64,000 nucleotides of DNA from Polaribacter sp. MED152 (GTDB lineage Bacteria > Bacteroidota > Bacteroidia > Flavobacteriales > Flavobacteriaceae), in contig NC_020830.1 of the NCBI RefSeq assembly GCF_000152945.2, forward strand, positions 186,001 through 250,000. The letters are read 5' to 3'. Of the stretch, positions 1 to 9,117 are shown one piece after another; the first letter of the stretch is position 1, and each line of letters starts with the position of its first letter. The translations under genes and the position numbers were made by a program. Below the pieces are notes generated by a model. The model made no database searches, was not told where the DNA came from, and saw nothing but the letters and a program-made list of their open reading frames with translations.

Positions 1-956
1 ACAGGACCTGAGATAATTAAAGGTGTTCTTGCATCATCAATTAATACAGAATCTACCTCATCTATAATTGCATAATTTGGCGCTCTTTGTACCAAATCGT
101 CTTTAGAGCTAGCCATATTGTCTCTCAAATAATCGAAACCAAATTCGTTATTTGTACCATAAGTAATATCTGCATTATAGGCTTTTCTACGTGCATCTGA
201 GTTTGGTTGATGAAAATCGATACAGTCTGTAGATAAACCATGAAATTCAAAAATAGGAGCCATCCAAGCTCTATCACGTTTTGCCAAGTAATCATTTACG
301 GTTACTACATGAACTCCATTACCAGTTAAGGCATTTAAGTAAACAGGTAGTGTAGAAACTAACGTTTTACCTTCACCTGTCATCATTTCTGCAATTTTAC
401 CTTGATGCAAAACAGAACCACCAATTAATTGCACATCATAATGAATCATATCCCAAGTTACAGGCTTACCTGCAGCATCCCAAGAATTGGCCCAATACGC
501 TTTATCATCTTCTAGAGAAACATTGTCTTTTTGTGCAGATAGTTCTCTATCAAAAGGAGTTGCAGTAACCTCTAATTCTTCGTTTTCTACAAAACGTTTT
601 GCAGTTTCTTTAATAACAGCAAATGCCTCTGGCATAATATCTGCCAAAACTTTTTCTGATATCGTATATGCTTCGTCTTTTAAAGCATCTATTTCTGCAT
701 AAATATCTTCTTGTCTGTCTATATCTGCAGCTTTAGCCTCTGCCTCTAAAACAGTAATTTTATCATCTAAGGTTTTTGTAGCTTCTTTTATTTTTTCTTT
801 GAAGGCTAAAGTTTTTGCTCTTAACTCATCATGAGAAAGATTAGCAATCTCTGCTTCAAATTTCTTAACATTGTCTACAATTGGCTGTAATAATTTTAAA
901 TCTTTCTCTTGCTTATCACCAACAAAGAGCTTTATTACTGAATCTAATATACCCAT
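1..956 (-). CDS. secA: Protein translocase subunit SecA (N-terminal part, cut by window edge)
   Basis: ATPase motor that pushes preproteins through the SecYEG channel. Reading leftward from the ATG at 956, the protein starts [16 protein letters not shown] and continues in one open frame to the window edge. It contains the Walker A motif TGEGKT and the conserved stretches [22 protein letters not shown] and [17 protein letters not shown], all hallmarks of the SecA DEAD motor. Only about 318 of some 1100 residues are present. There is no sign of damage; the end is simply the edge of the window. Confidence 0.97.
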   Translation of the reverse strand, partial: MGILDSVIKLFVGDKQEKDLKLLQPIVDNVKKFEAEIANLSHDELRAKTLAFKEKIKEATKTLDDKITVLEAEAKAADIDRQEDIYAEIDALKDEAYTISEKVLADIMPEAFAVIKETAKRFVENEELEVTATPFDRELSAQKDNVSLEDDKAYWANSWDAAGKPVTWDMIHYDVQLIGGSVLHQGKIAEMMTGEGKTLVSTLPVYLNALTGNGVHVVTVNDYLAKRDRAWMAPIFEFHGLSTDCIDFHQPNSDARRKAYNADITYGTNNEFGFDYLRDNMASSKDDLVQRAPNYAIIDEVDSVLIDDARTPLIISGP

Positions 957-1058
957 TATCAAATTTTTTTATCAGTTAAAATTAACTGTATTATGTGTTT
1001 TACATCAATAAAATTCTATTTGATTTTTTTCTACAAAAAAGCAGAAAAGAAAACAAAA

Positions 1059-1082
1059 AAAAAGCCTCTTTAGAGACTTTTT
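1059..1082 (-). terminator. Intrinsic terminator after the DUF2795 gene
   Basis: Inverted repeat AAAAAGCCTCT / AGAGACTTTTT (one mismatch) with a 2-base loop, flanked by A and T runs. It lies just downstream of the minus-strand gene that ends at 1098 and before secA, so it probably separates the two transcripts. Confidence 0.7.
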
Positions 1083-1097
1083 ATATTTTTATTGAGT

Positions 1098-1319
1098 TTA
1101 GTATTCGTCCTCATTCCAAAGATAATCATCTTCAGTTGGATAATCTGGCCAAATTTCTATAATTGAATCATAAGCATCACCTTCATCTTCAATGTCCTGT
1201 AAATTTTCAACAACTTCTAAAGGAGCTCCAGTTCTAATAGCGTAATCTATTAATTCGTCTTTGGTTGCTGGCCAAGGTGCATCTGCTAAATAAGATGCTA
1301 ATTCTAACGTCCAATACAT
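1098..1319 (-). CDS. DUF2795 domain-containing small protein
   Basis: A 73-residue acidic protein (MYWTLELASYLADAPWPATK...) that fits the DUF2795 family. In flavobacteria this is a short stand-alone protein with a conserved LASYLADAPWPATKDELIDYA-like N-terminal half and an acidic tail (EDDYLWNEDEY). It has no signal peptide or membrane segment, so it is probably cytoplasmic. The function is unknown. It has its own terminator and sits between secA and the cobalamin adenosyltransferase gene without close coupling to either. Confidence 0.8.
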   Translation of the reverse strand: MYWTLELASYLADAPWPATKDELIDYAIRTGAPLEVVENLQDIEDEGDAYDSIIEIWPDYPTEDDYLWNEDEY

Positions 1320-1409
1320 TTCTTATTGTTTAATTTTTGTGCAAAAATAATTTTTTTGCTGAATTATGCAAGTCTTTTTTAAGAAATATAACATCAATAA
1401 AAAAAGAAC

Positions 1410-1985
1410 TTAATTATTTTTGGTAGGAATCCATTTAATTTCGTCTACCCGTAGTTGTTTAGACAACATTCGTGCCAACACAAAAAGGTAGTCAGAAAGT
1501 CGGTTTAAGTATTTTAAAATGTCAGAATTTATAGTTTCTTCGTCATTTAACTCAACACACAAACGTTCTGCTCTTCTACAAACACATCTTGCTACGTGAC
1601 AGAATGACACAGCCTGATGTCCTCCAGGTAAAATAAAATGCGTCATTTGAGGAAGCTCAGCATCCATAGCATCAATCTTGTTTTCTAAATATTGAATAGA
1701 GTTTACATTTACCTTAGGTATATTTAAACGTTCTTTTCCAGATTTTAACGTTTCTTTTTCTGGTGGAGTAGCTAACATAGCTCCTAAAGTGAACAATTCG
1801 TTCTGAATATTTAATAAAGTTTCTTTAGTGGCTTCATCTATATCTTGATCTTTAATTAAACCAATATAAGCGTTTAATTCATCTACAGTTCCATAACTAT
1901 CAATTCTTAAATTGTATTTTTTAACTCTTGTACCACCAAAAAGTGCAGTTGTACCTTCATCACCAGTTTTAGTATATATTTTCAT
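1410..1985 (-). CDS. Cob(I)yrinic acid a,c-diamide adenosyltransferase (PduO type)
   Basis: Transfers the adenosyl group of ATP to the cobalt of cob(I)alamin, forming adenosylcobalamin. At 191 residues it has the normal PduO-family length. Visible motifs are the ATP-binding N terminus TKTGDEGTTALFGG, the segment FILPGGHQAVSFCHVARCVCRRAER, which holds the corrinoid/ATP-site arginines, and the C-terminal NRLSDYLFVLAR helix. It is cytoplasmic. Bacteroidota that cannot make the corrin ring often keep this enzyme for salvage; no other B12 gene is nearby. Confidence 0.93.
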   Translation of the reverse strand: MKIYTKTGDEGTTALFGGTRVKKYNLRIDSYGTVDELNAYIGLIKDQDIDEATKETLLNIQNELFTLGAMLATPPEKETLKSGKERLNIPKVNVNSIQYLENKIDAMDAELPQMTHFILPGGHQAVSFCHVARCVCRRAERLCVELNDEETINSDILKYLNRLSDYLFVLARMLSKQLRVDEIKWIPTKNN

Positions 1986-2043
1986 GAATTGTTTGTATTA
2001 TTTACAAAGGATCAAAGTTACGAACTTTATAGGTTTAGATATG

Positions 2044-2526
2044 TTAAACTCTTATTATAAAATGCTCTTTGGCTTGTTCAGGTCTTAAGAAGATTAATCC
2101 GTAAAAATAATTGTTTACAGTTACTATATTTTCTGTGTCTTTAATGAAGTTTAACCAAGTTGATGTATTCTGTTTTTTTTTGTATATGTCTGTAATTATG
2201 ATAATTAAATCTTTTTTTAAGTCGATAAACTGTAGTTCATCCACATTTATGAAAACTATTTTAAAGTTATCATTTTCTGTATTTTTAACTTTATCACTTG
2301 CAAAGTAAATTTGCTCTACTTCGAAATAATTGATAATTTTTGAAAGTATTTTTACTTTTTTCTTACTTAATTTTTGAAGCTCTACATTCTGCTCAATTAA
2401 ACTAGATTTTTGTGATTTTTTGTAAAGACCTTTAGTTACAAAGTTGTAAACAAAAGGAGAATGAACTCCATGTTGATTGGTAGATTGAATTAAAAATTTT
2501 AAATAAGAGAAGAATGGATATAACAT
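2044..2526 (-). CDS. Shortened methyltransferase-like protein (HGVHSPFVYNFV family)
   Basis: 160 residues. The N terminus carries the signature STNQHGVHSPFVYNFVTKGLY seen at the start of flavobacterial class I SAM-dependent methyltransferases of about 240 residues. The glycine-rich SAM-binding motif and roughly 80 residues of the Rossmann fold are absent, yet the frame is open and the C terminus (GLIFLRPEQAKEHFIIRV) still looks like the family. It may be a degenerate or internally deleted paralogue without methyltransferase activity. It stands alone between the adenosyltransferase gene and a divergent DinB gene. Confidence 0.6.
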   Translation of the reverse strand: MLYPFFSYLKFLIQSTNQHGVHSPFVYNFVTKGLYKKSQKSSLIEQNVELQKLSKKKVKILSKIINYFEVEQIYFASDKVKNTENDNFKIVFINVDELQFIDLKKDLIIIITDIYKKKQNTSTWLNFIKDTENIVTVNNYFYGLIFLRPEQAKEHFIIRV

Positions 2527-2605
2527 TAATCTTATTGGTTTACAAAATATTTAAGTTTTGCAAAAATGACTAAATTCGTTGTATTAAACTATAAAATAGC
2601 AAGAA

Positions 2606-3112
2606 ATGGTTCCTAAAAATGAGTATGCACCTTATTTTGAACAGTATTTACAATTAGTAAATCAAGAAAAAAGTATAGTAGAAAATTTAGTAGCATCACA
2701 AAATGATTTTGAGCAGACACTAAGTAATATTGATACCTCAAAACATAATTTTGCATATGATAAAGGTAAGTGGACCTTAAAAGAATTGATACAACACACC
2801 ATAGATACTGAACGCGTTTTTATTTATAGAGCCTTATGTTTTGCTAGAAATGATAAAACAGATTTACCAGGTTTTGATCAAGATATATTTACACAAAATG
2901 ACAATGCTAACCAAAGGGAATTTGATGAGTTATTGAACGAAATGAAGGTGGTTAGAGAAAGTTCTATTGCACTTTTTAAGAGTTTTTCTGATGAAGCATT
3001 TCAAAGAATTGGTGTAGCTTCTAATAATAAGATGTCTGTTAGAGCTTTAGGTTATTTATTTTCTGGACATCAAATACATCATTTAAACATAGTTAAAGAA
3101 AGATATTTGTAA
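2606..3112 (+). CDS. DinB family protein
   Basis: 168-residue four-helix-bundle protein of the DinB/DUF664 group. The putative metal-binding histidines are visible in LIQHTIDTERVF and in the C-terminal GHQIHHLNIVKERY. The family includes thiol-dependent metalloenzymes (bacillithiol or mycothiol S-transferases); the substrate here cannot be told. It is cytoplasmic. A TAAATTCG element near 2573 could be its -7 box. It is divergent from the minus-strand gene on its left and followed closely by a small acidic protein gene on the same strand. Confidence 0.85.
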   Translation: MVPKNEYAPYFEQYLQLVNQEKSIVENLVASQNDFEQTLSNIDTSKHNFAYDKGKWTLKELIQHTIDTERVFIYRALCFARNDKTDLPGFDQDIFTQNDNANQREFDELLNEMKVVRESSIALFKSFSDEAFQRIGVASNNKMSVRALGYLFSGHQIHHLNIVKERYL

Positions 3113-3117
3113 CTTTG
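3110..3117 (+). promoter_or_regulatory. Bacteroidota -7 box TAACTTTG
   Basis: An exact match to TAnnTTTG that overlaps the TAA stop of the DinB gene and lies 19 bases before the ATG at 3137. No clear TTG -33 element is seen, so confidence is moderate. Confidence 0.5.
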
Positions 3118-3136
3118 TGGTATATATTTTTATACA

Positions 3137-3361
3137 ATGGAATTACCTAAATTTTTATTAGCAGATAACAGTCAGTACCCAGAAGATATTTTTGTACTGC
3201 ATACAGAGTTTCCTAGATTCATGATTAATCTAAAGGATGATGAAGTAGAGTGGTTTGAAGATTTAACAGGAGAAAATGAAGAAGATATTGCTACAGAATT
3301 GGCTGTTTTAATGGATAAAGCAGGCGAATTCTATGATGAGGAAATGAAAAATTACGAATAA
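3137..3361 (+). CDS. Small acidic conserved hypothetical protein
   Basis: 74 residues, strongly acidic (many D and E), with no signal peptide or membrane segment. Begins MELPKFLLADNSQYPEDIFVLHTEFPRF. Proteins of this type are common as single small genes in flavobacteria, but the function is unknown. The start is supported by the -7 box 19 bases upstream. An inverted repeat shared with the convergent gene lies just downstream. Confidence 0.7.
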   Translation: MELPKFLLADNSQYPEDIFVLHTEFPRFMINLKDDEVEWFEDLTGENEEDIATELAVLMDKAGEFYDEEMKNYE

Positions 3362-3366
3362 AAAAA

Positions 3367-3401
3367 AGCCCAATTTAGTTACTTAAAACTAATATTGGGC
3401 T
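3367..3401 (-). terminator. Intrinsic terminator between convergent genes
   Basis: Inverted repeat AGCCCAAT...ATTGGGCT with a further AGTT/AACT pairing inside. Read on the minus strand it is followed by a T run (A run at 3361-3367), so it should end the transcript of the 3421-3765 gene. It may also act on the gene ending at 3361. Confidence 0.75.
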
Positions 3402-3420
3402 CCAACTAACCAACCAGTTG

Positions 3421-3765
3421 TTATTTTAATTTCAGTTTTACAGGAACTTTGTAAACTTCTCCCTGTTTTGCGCCTACAGCGTTTAATTTTTTATAGTTTA
3501 ATTTATTCTTTACGTAAGTATTAAACTCAGTTTGATTGCAATCAACAGTTAAAATGACAATTTCATTTTCTTTGTTAATCATAAATGAAACTTCAACTTT
3601 TTCTGCTTTTTTAAATTCGATTGGAATTTTTTTACCAAGCATAGAAACTATTTCAGTTCTAATTTCTTTGGTTACTTTAGAAGGGTTTTTCTCTGATGCT
3701 GATGTAGCAATTACGGTTGATAAGCTAAGAGCAATAATGGCGATGATTGATTTTAAATTTCTCAT
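3421..3765 (-). CDS. Secreted hypothetical protein
   Basis: 114 residues with a clear Sec signal peptide (MRNLKSIIAIIALSLSTVIATSASE, cleavage likely near SAS-E). The mature part is about 90 residues, alternating charged and hydrophobic, and ends VYKVPVKLKLK. That layout resembles the small TonB-C-like beta-alpha-beta proteins exported by Bacteroidota, but I do not recognise a named family. It is probably periplasmic. A terminator follows and mutS2 lies upstream on the same strand. Confidence 0.7.
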   Translation of the reverse strand: MRNLKSIIAIIALSLSTVIATSASEKNPSKVTKEIRTEIVSMLGKKIPIEFKKAEKVEVSFMINKENEIVILTVDCNQTEFNTYVKNKLNYKKLNAVGAKQGEVYKVPVKLKLK

Positions 3766-3920
3766 AATAAGTGTGTTAAGTTAAACGTATATCAATAAGA
3801 CTTGAGAATTTTAAAAACGTTTCAGCAAAAAGTGCACTTTAGTAATTTCTTAACATCATTTAACTGAAATTAAGAATTTTACTAAGTTTTATTAAGAAAG
3901 TTTAAGAGACGAGTTGCTAC

Positions 3921-6125
3921 TTATTTAGCCTTTTCTACCAACTCAATTTTATTAAGTGTAGTTTTTGTAGTAAAAACACCGTAATTAATGGTAACGTTTT
4001 TTCTGTCTATTTTATCTATGGTACCAACAGAGTTAGAATCTATGATTCTTACTCTATCATTTAGTTTATAAACGTATTCAGATTTTGCTTTTGCAATTTT
4101 AGCTTCTTCTTTTTTCTTTTCTTTTCTAACTTCAACTACTTTTTCTAAAACCTCTTTTTCTACCTTTTTAATTACTTCTTGAATTTGTTTTTCTACAACT
4201 TTGGCTTTGTGTTTTTGAGATTTTGTCTTTGGCTTAATTGGGTTCTTCTTGGCATGTTTTACTTTTTCATCTGCAACCCATTTATTAAAGCTCGCATTTA
4301 ATTGCTTTTTATTATTGGTCTGAAAGTATTTATTTAATAGCTCATTAACCTTTCTACCCAGAGAAAGCATTTTTTGATTTTTATCATAAAGTTCTTGAAA
4401 ACCAGATAACTTTTCTTGAATTCTCAATTCTTTCTCCTGTAAACTTTCTAAATGTTCTTTACCTTTTTCTTTTTGGTTTTCTAAACTATCAGAAGTTTTT
4501 TGTAAACGATTTCTTTCTTTCTGCAATTTAGAAATGGTTTTATCTAGACGTACTTTTTCTGTTTCCACACGTTTTTTAGCTTTATTTATTAAGCTAAATG
4601 GTATACCATTTTTCTGTGCAACTTCAAAAGTGAATGAACTACCAGCTTGACCTATAAAAAGCTTGTATAAAGGCTCTAAAGTGCGCTCATTAAACTGCAT
4701 GTTTGCATTGGTTACATTATCTAATTCATTGGCTAGAACCTTAAGGTTAGAGTAGTGGGTTGTAATAATTCCGAATGCTTTTTTATTATAAAATTCTTCT
4801 AAGAAAATCTCGGCTAAAGCTCCACCTAATTCAGGATCTGACCCTGTACCAAATTCATCAATTAAGAACAACGTATTTTCATTACATTTTCTCAGAAAGT
4901 ATCGCATGTTTTTTAAGCGATAGCTGTATGTACTTAACTGGTTTTCTATAGATTGATTATCACCAATATCAGTTAAAACAGTATCAAAAATATAAGTTTC
5001 ACTTCGTTCATCAACAGGAATTAAAATTCCACTTTGCACCATAATTTGAAGTAAACCTATGGTTTTTAGAGTAATACTCTTACCACCTGCATTTGGTCCT
5101 GAAATTACAATGATCTGCTGTTGCTCATCTAGATGAATGGTTTGAGCTACCGTATTTAATTTTTGTTCCTTATTTTTTTTCCATAAAACAGGATGATAGG
5201 CATCTTTAAAAAAGATTTTCTTTTCCTTAGAAATTTTAGGCAGAATTGCATCCATATCTTGAGCATATTTGGCTTTTGCACCAACAGCATCTAAATGAAT
5301 TAAAAATTCTAAATACTCTTCTAGCAAAGACACCATTGGTCTAATTGTATCTGCTAAAGCTCTTAAAATTTTAATTACCTCTTGTTTTTCTTCGTAAACT
5401 AAATTTTGATATTCTCTGCTGTAACCCAAAGTAGCTTGAGGAGCAATATATACAATTCCACCAGATTTTGAAGATCCTAATAAACTACCAGCAACTTTTC
5501 TTCTATTCATGGCAGAAACAGCCAAAACTCTTTGATTGTCTACAATAGTTTCTTTAATATCATCTAAATAACCTGCAGCAACTGCCTTAGATAAAGCTGA
5601 TGAAAAACTAGAGCCAATTTTACCTCGAACATTATTGATATCTCTTCTAATTTGTTTTAGTGCTGAAGAAGCATTGTTTTTAACTTCACCAGAAATATCA
5701 ATAATTCGTTTAATCTCATCATCTACGTAAGTAGTAAATTCTATTCCTTGAGTTAATTTATAAAATGTAGGAAATAGAACTTGAAATTTTTTAAAAAACT
5801 TAATTTGTTCGTTAACTGTAAGTGATGTAGCTGCAATTTTTAAAAAAGCATCTGTTTCAATAAAACTATTTTCAATAGCCAACCTTTTTATGCTTTCAGA
5901 AATATTATCAAAACCATGATTCGGAATTCTATTTTCGTTCTGAAATGAAGATAGGTACTCATCTACCAAATGCAATTCTTTAAATAAGTATTTTCTACTA
6001 TAAATTGGTTTGGTTTCTAGTACTCTTTGTTTTCCTAAACCAGAAATACAAAACTCTGAAATGTGTTGTAATACTGTAGAAAATTCTAAATCTTGGAGTG
6101 TTTTTTCTGATATATTTTTGCTCAA
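3921..6125 (-). CDS. mutS2: MutS2 family ATPase (no Smr domain)
   Basis: DNA-binding ABC ATPase of the MutS2 group, linked in other bacteria to restraint of recombination and to ribosome-collision rescue. 734 residues: a helical clamp/lever region first, then Walker A ISGPNAGGKSITLKTIG around residue 342, then Walker B LFLIDEFGTGSDPELGGAL, then a long lysine/glutamate-rich coiled coil (about residues 520-680). It ends in a small beta domain (RVRIIDSNSVGTIDKIDRKNVTINYG). The C-terminal Smr nuclease domain of Bacillus MutS2 is missing. It is divergent from ung with 37 bases between starts. Confidence 0.93.
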   Translation of the reverse strand: MSKNISEKTLQDLEFSTVLQHISEFCISGLGKQRVLETKPIYSRKYLFKELHLVDEYLSSFQNENRIPNHGFDNISESIKRLAIENSFIETDAFLKIAATSLTVNEQIKFFKKFQVLFPTFYKLTQGIEFTTYVDDEIKRIIDISGEVKNNASSALKQIRRDINNVRGKIGSSFSSALSKAVAAGYLDDIKETIVDNQRVLAVSAMNRRKVAGSLLGSSKSGGIVYIAPQATLGYSREYQNLVYEEKQEVIKILRALADTIRPMVSLLEEYLEFLIHLDAVGAKAKYAQDMDAILPKISKEKKIFFKDAYHPVLWKKNKEQKLNTVAQTIHLDEQQQIIVISGPNAGGKSITLKTIGLLQIMVQSGILIPVDERSETYIFDTVLTDIGDNQSIENQLSTYSYRLKNMRYFLRKCNENTLFLIDEFGTGSDPELGGALAEIFLEEFYNKKAFGIITTHYSNLKVLANELDNVTNANMQFNERTLEPLYKLFIGQAGSSFTFEVAQKNGIPFSLINKAKKRVETEKVRLDKTISKLQKERNRLQKTSDSLENQKEKGKEHLESLQEKELRIQEKLSGFQELYDKNQKMLSLGRKVNELLNKYFQTNNKKQLNASFNKWVADEKVKHAKKNPIKPKTKSQKHKAKVVEKQIQEVIKKVEKEVLEKVVEVRKEKKKEEAKIAKAKSEYVYKLNDRVRIIDSNSVGTIDKIDRKNVTINYGVFTTKTTLNKIELVEKAK

Positions 6126-6130
6126 AATGG

Positions 6131-6138
6131 TATCTTTG
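6131..6138 (+). promoter_or_regulatory. -7 box TATCTTTG for ung
   Basis: Exact TAnnTTTG match 24 bases before the ung ATG, inside the short mutS2-ung divergent spacer. A convincing -33 TTG at the usual distance is not seen. Confidence 0.45.
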
Positions 6139-6162
6139 ACTTTATTACAAAAATAAGAAACA

Positions 6163-6828
6163 ATGCAGGTAAAAATAGCTGAACCTTGGAAAAATATTTT
6201 AAATCAAGAATTTGAGAAAACCTATTTTAAAAAGTTGGCTAATTTTGTGAAAAACGAGTATAGCCATTTTACTTGCTACCCAAAAGGTAATGATATTTTT
6301 GCTGCATTTGATTACTGCAATTTTAACGATTTAAAAGTGGTTATTATTGGGCAAGACCCTTATCATGGACCAAACCAGGCAAATGGTTTGTGTTTTTCTG
6401 TAAAAGATGGCATTGCTCACCCACCTTCATTAGTAAATATTTTTAAAGAAATTGCTTCTGATTTAAATGTTGATTATCCTAAAAGTGGCAATTTAGAAAG
6501 ATGGGCAAAGCAAGGTGTTCTGTTATTAAATGCTACCTTAACAGTTAGAGCACATGAAGCTGGTAGTCATCAAAAAAAAGGTTGGGAAACTTTTACAGAT
6601 GAAGTTATACAACAAATTTCTAAAGAGAAGGAAAATGTAATTTTTTTATTGTGGGGTGGTTTTGCAAAGAAAAAGGCAAAATTGATTGACAAAAAGAAGC
6701 ATCACATTTTAGAGTCAGGGCATCCATCACCCTTAAGTGCAAATAGAGGATATTGGTTTGGCAACAAACACTTTTCTAAAACCAACGAAATCTTAACTTC
6801 TTTAAATAAAACTAAGATAGAATGGTAG
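6163..6828 (+). CDS. ung: Uracil-DNA glycosylase
   Basis: Removes uracil from DNA to start base-excision repair. At 221 residues it has the standard family-1 length. The water-activating motif GQDPYHGPNQANGLCFSV, the catalytic-site LLLNATLTVR and the minor-groove loop GHPSPLS are all intact. It is cytoplasmic. Its 3' end overlaps the convergent glycosyltransferase gene by 17 bases. Confidence 0.97.
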   Translation: MQVKIAEPWKNILNQEFEKTYFKKLANFVKNEYSHFTCYPKGNDIFAAFDYCNFNDLKVVIIGQDPYHGPNQANGLCFSVKDGIAHPPSLVNIFKEIASDLNVDYPKSGNLERWAKQGVLLLNATLTVRAHEAGSHQKKGWETFTDEVIQQISKEKENVIFLLWGGFAKKKAKLIDKKKHHILESGHPSPLSANRGYWFGNKHFSKTNEILTSLNKTKIEW

Positions 6829-7825
6829 GCAAAATGGTTTCATTGTAATAAGGCAAAAGAATTGATTCTATAATATCTTCTGTAGTATCTCTATATTCAA
6901 TGTTTTTTACGGGTTCTGAGCTTAACCATTTGGCAATTTTTGGAATTCTTTTTTTATTTAATTTTTTAAGAACTGGCACACCCATTTGTTGTAAAGCTAA
7001 TGCATTGCATTTTTGCTCATATTGGTTTTTCATAGGTATAACCATCAAACGTTTGCCTAAATACAAAGCTTCTGCAGGTGTTTCAAAACCTGCACCACAT
7101 AAGACTCCGTTAGAAGATGCCATACTTTTTATAAAGTCAAATTCATTTACAGGATAAATAGTAATATTCTTTTTAAATATTAAACTTGTGGTTTCTCTAG
7201 AAAAAATATGCCATTTAACAATCGGAATCTGTGAAAGGATTTTGGCAATTTTATCGTGATTATATGCTGGTAAATACACAGTATAATGCCCTTTGTTAGA
7301 TACTTTAGCGTTTCTAATTTTCTTTCTTATTATTGGTGTAAATATTGACGAATTGAAACTTGTAAAATGAAAACCAAACTTATTTTTAGAGGGTGCATAA
7401 TATTTTAAAATCCATTTTTCTATCAAATGCTTATTATATTTTGGAGATGCATCATTCAAAACTGCATTTTGATGACTCAATGAAACCAGTTTACAGTTAT
7501 TTAATTTTGCAGCCCAAGCAGAAACAGGTTCAAAATCATTCAGAATTAAATCATATTCTTTAAGAGAAAGACTTTTCACTTCCTTAAAGAATCTTCTTAA
7601 ATTCATTTTTTTATAGCTGTTCCAAAAATCAATACCACCTTTTTTACCATGGGTAAAGTTTAATCCGAAGAATTTATATTTAATTGGATGATCTAGTTTT
7701 AATTCACAGTCATTCCCACTAATTAATAAATCTAGTTCGCCTTTTGCTTTTAAAAAGGGTATAATTTCTTGAGCTCTTGTGATATGACCATTTCCTGTGC
7801 CTTGTATTGCATAAAGTATTTTCAT
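6812..7825 (-). CDS. Glycosyltransferase family protein (GT-B like)
   Basis: 337 residues starting MKILYAIQGTGNGHITRAQEI, the nucleotide-sugar glycosyltransferase N terminus (GNGH...) seen in MurG-like and UGT-like proteins. The C-terminal half carries VLCGAGFETPAEALYLGKRLMVIPMKNQYEQ, matching the donor-binding region of these GT-B enzymes. It has no transmembrane segment and is probably cytoplasmic or peripheral. The start overlaps the stop of the upstream LpxH-like phosphoesterase gene by 4 bases, so the two are translationally coupled and may act on the same envelope glycan or glycolipid. The substrate is unknown. Confidence 0.85.
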   Translation of the reverse strand: MKILYAIQGTGNGHITRAQEIIPFLKAKGELDLLISGNDCELKLDHPIKYKFFGLNFTHGKKGGIDFWNSYKKMNLRRFFKEVKSLSLKEYDLILNDFEPVSAWAAKLNNCKLVSLSHQNAVLNDASPKYNKHLIEKWILKYYAPSKNKFGFHFTSFNSSIFTPIIRKKIRNAKVSNKGHYTVYLPAYNHDKIAKILSQIPIVKWHIFSRETTSLIFKKNITIYPVNEFDFIKSMASSNGVLCGAGFETPAEALYLGKRLMVIPMKNQYEQKCNALALQQMGVPVLKKLNKKRIPKIAKWLSSEPVKNIEYRDTTEDIIESILLPYYNETILPTILS

Positions 7826-8700
7826 ATTGTTGGTTTTTTTGTGCCTTGAATATCAAATTCTTTTAACAGCTCGTTAAATAATATATTATGATCTTTTTTC
7901 TTTTTCTTTTTTTTCTTTTTTGAAGTAAGTTCTAAGCCTTTAGCTAAATCATCTTTCTGATATTCATACAATGTCCATTCATTGTTATTGTATTCTAAAG
8001 CCGTTAAATTCTCTATCCAATCTCCAGAATTTAAATACAAAGTTTCACCCTTATTATTTTCTATTTTTCTTATTTCTGGTTGATGAATATGACCACAAAC
8101 CACAAAATCGTAATTATTATCAATAGCTATGTCTGAGGCTGTTTTCTCAAAATCATTTACAAATTTTATTGCGCCTTTTACACTGTTTTTGATTTTTTTA
8201 GAAAGAGATAACTTTCCATATCCTAATAGTTTACTGCACCAATTAAAAAAGGTATTTAGAATAATTAGTAAATCGTAACCTTTACCACCTAATTTTGCTA
8301 ACCATTTTGAGTGTTTCATGGTAACATCAAAAACATCACCATGAAAAATCCAGGCTTTTTTATTATCTAGATTTAAAACCAATTTGTTTACAATTTCTAA
8401 ATTACCAAGCTTAAAACCTTTAAATTTTCGAAGCATTTCATCATGATTACCTGTTATGTAATACACTTCTGTTTCTTTGGTTAATAAAGAAGTAATATGC
8501 TTTAAAACATTCATATGACTTTTAGGAAAGTACCTTTTATTAAATTGCCATATGTCAATAATATCGCCATTTAATACTAATGTTTTAGGTTGGATGGTTT
8601 TTAAATAGTTTAATAATTCTTTTGCTCTACAACCATAAGTACCTAAATGTACATCTGAAATTACTACTAATTCTACTTGACGTTTTTTGATTTTTGCCAT
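7822..8700 (-). CDS. LpxH-like metallophosphoesterase
   Basis: Calcineurin-type phosphoesterase similar to UDP-2,3-diacylglucosamine diphosphatases. 292 residues with all metal-binding blocks in order: SDVHLGT, LNGDIIDIWQ, YITGNHDEM, IFHGDVFD and VVCGHIHQPE. The C-terminal 40 residues are an extension with an almost pure lysine run (about residues 261-270, ten lysines), which could bind membrane phosphates or RNA. It is coupled to the glycosyltransferase gene downstream by a 4-base overlap. Whether it is the true LpxH or a paralogue cannot be told from this window. Confidence 0.85.
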   Translation of the reverse strand: MAKIKKRQVELVVISDVHLGTYGCRAKELLNYLKTIQPKTLVLNGDIIDIWQFNKRYFPKSHMNVLKHITSLLTKETEVYYITGNHDEMLRKFKGFKLGNLEIVNKLVLNLDNKKAWIFHGDVFDVTMKHSKWLAKLGGKGYDLLIILNTFFNWCSKLLGYGKLSLSKKIKNSVKGAIKFVNDFEKTASDIAIDNNYDFVVCGHIHQPEIRKIENNKGETLYLNSGDWIENLTALEYNNNEWTLYEYQKDDLAKGLELTSKKKKKKKKKDHNILFNELLKEFDIQGTKKPTI

Positions 8701-8800
8701 TCTTTGATGTTAAATAAAATGCAATGGAAATAGGATTATTTTAGAAGTTAATATTGTTAAAAACAATGCTTAAAACTAATTTCCTTTGCTTTGGTTTAAC

Positions 8801-8808
8801 CAAATATA
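8801..8808 (-). promoter_or_regulatory. -7 box (CAAATATA on plus) for the phosphoesterase operon
   Basis: Reverse complement TATATTTG matches TAnnTTTG on the minus strand about 100 bases upstream of the ATG at 8700. There is no clear -33 partner, so this is tentative. Confidence 0.35.
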
Positions 8809-8908
8809 AAATGGTAATGTGTTGTTATTGTGAAGTTAAAATGATTATTGAGTAAGCTAAACTTTATGAAATTGTATAATAAATGTTTCATAAATATTAA
8901 GCAAAGAA

Positions 8909-8932
8909 AAATCCACTTAGAGAAGTGGATTT
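8909..8932 (-). terminator. Intrinsic terminator after small lipoprotein gene
   Basis: Perfect inverted repeat AAATCCACTT / AAGTGGATTT around an AGAG loop, downstream of the minus-strand gene ending at 8963. On the minus strand the stem is followed by TTTC. Confidence 0.75.
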
Positions 8933-8962
8933 ATTGAATTTGAAATTAAGAAACAAAAAGAT

Positions 8963-9100
8963 TTAAACTAAATCTTTCTGCTTTACGATTGTTTGGGTAG
9001 TTACATCATCAGCCAAACCACATGAACTCGATGTGCTTCTGCAAGAAGAAAAACAAATTATTCCTAAAATACAAACTGCAATAAATACTACTTTTTTCAT
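8963..9100 (-). CDS. Very small lipoprotein (45 residues)
   Basis: An open frame of 45 codons, MKKVVFIAVCILGIICFSSC then RSTSSSCGLADDVTTQTIVK and KQKDLV-like tail, ending in TAA. The first 20 residues form a signal peptide with a lipobox ending FSSC, so the mature protein would be only about 26 residues anchored by the lipid. Annotation pipelines easily miss such genes; a terminator directly downstream supports a real gene. It follows the substrate-binding protein gene on the same strand. The function is unknown. Confidence 0.65.
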   Translation of the reverse strand: MKKVVFIAVCILGIICFSSCRSTSSSCGLADDVTTQTIVKQKDLV

Positions 9101-9117
9101 TCTATTTTATTTACGAT

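Noticed and set aside
487..702. Plus-strand frame inside secA
   Set aside because: Antisense shadow of a well-conserved gene with no family resemblance.
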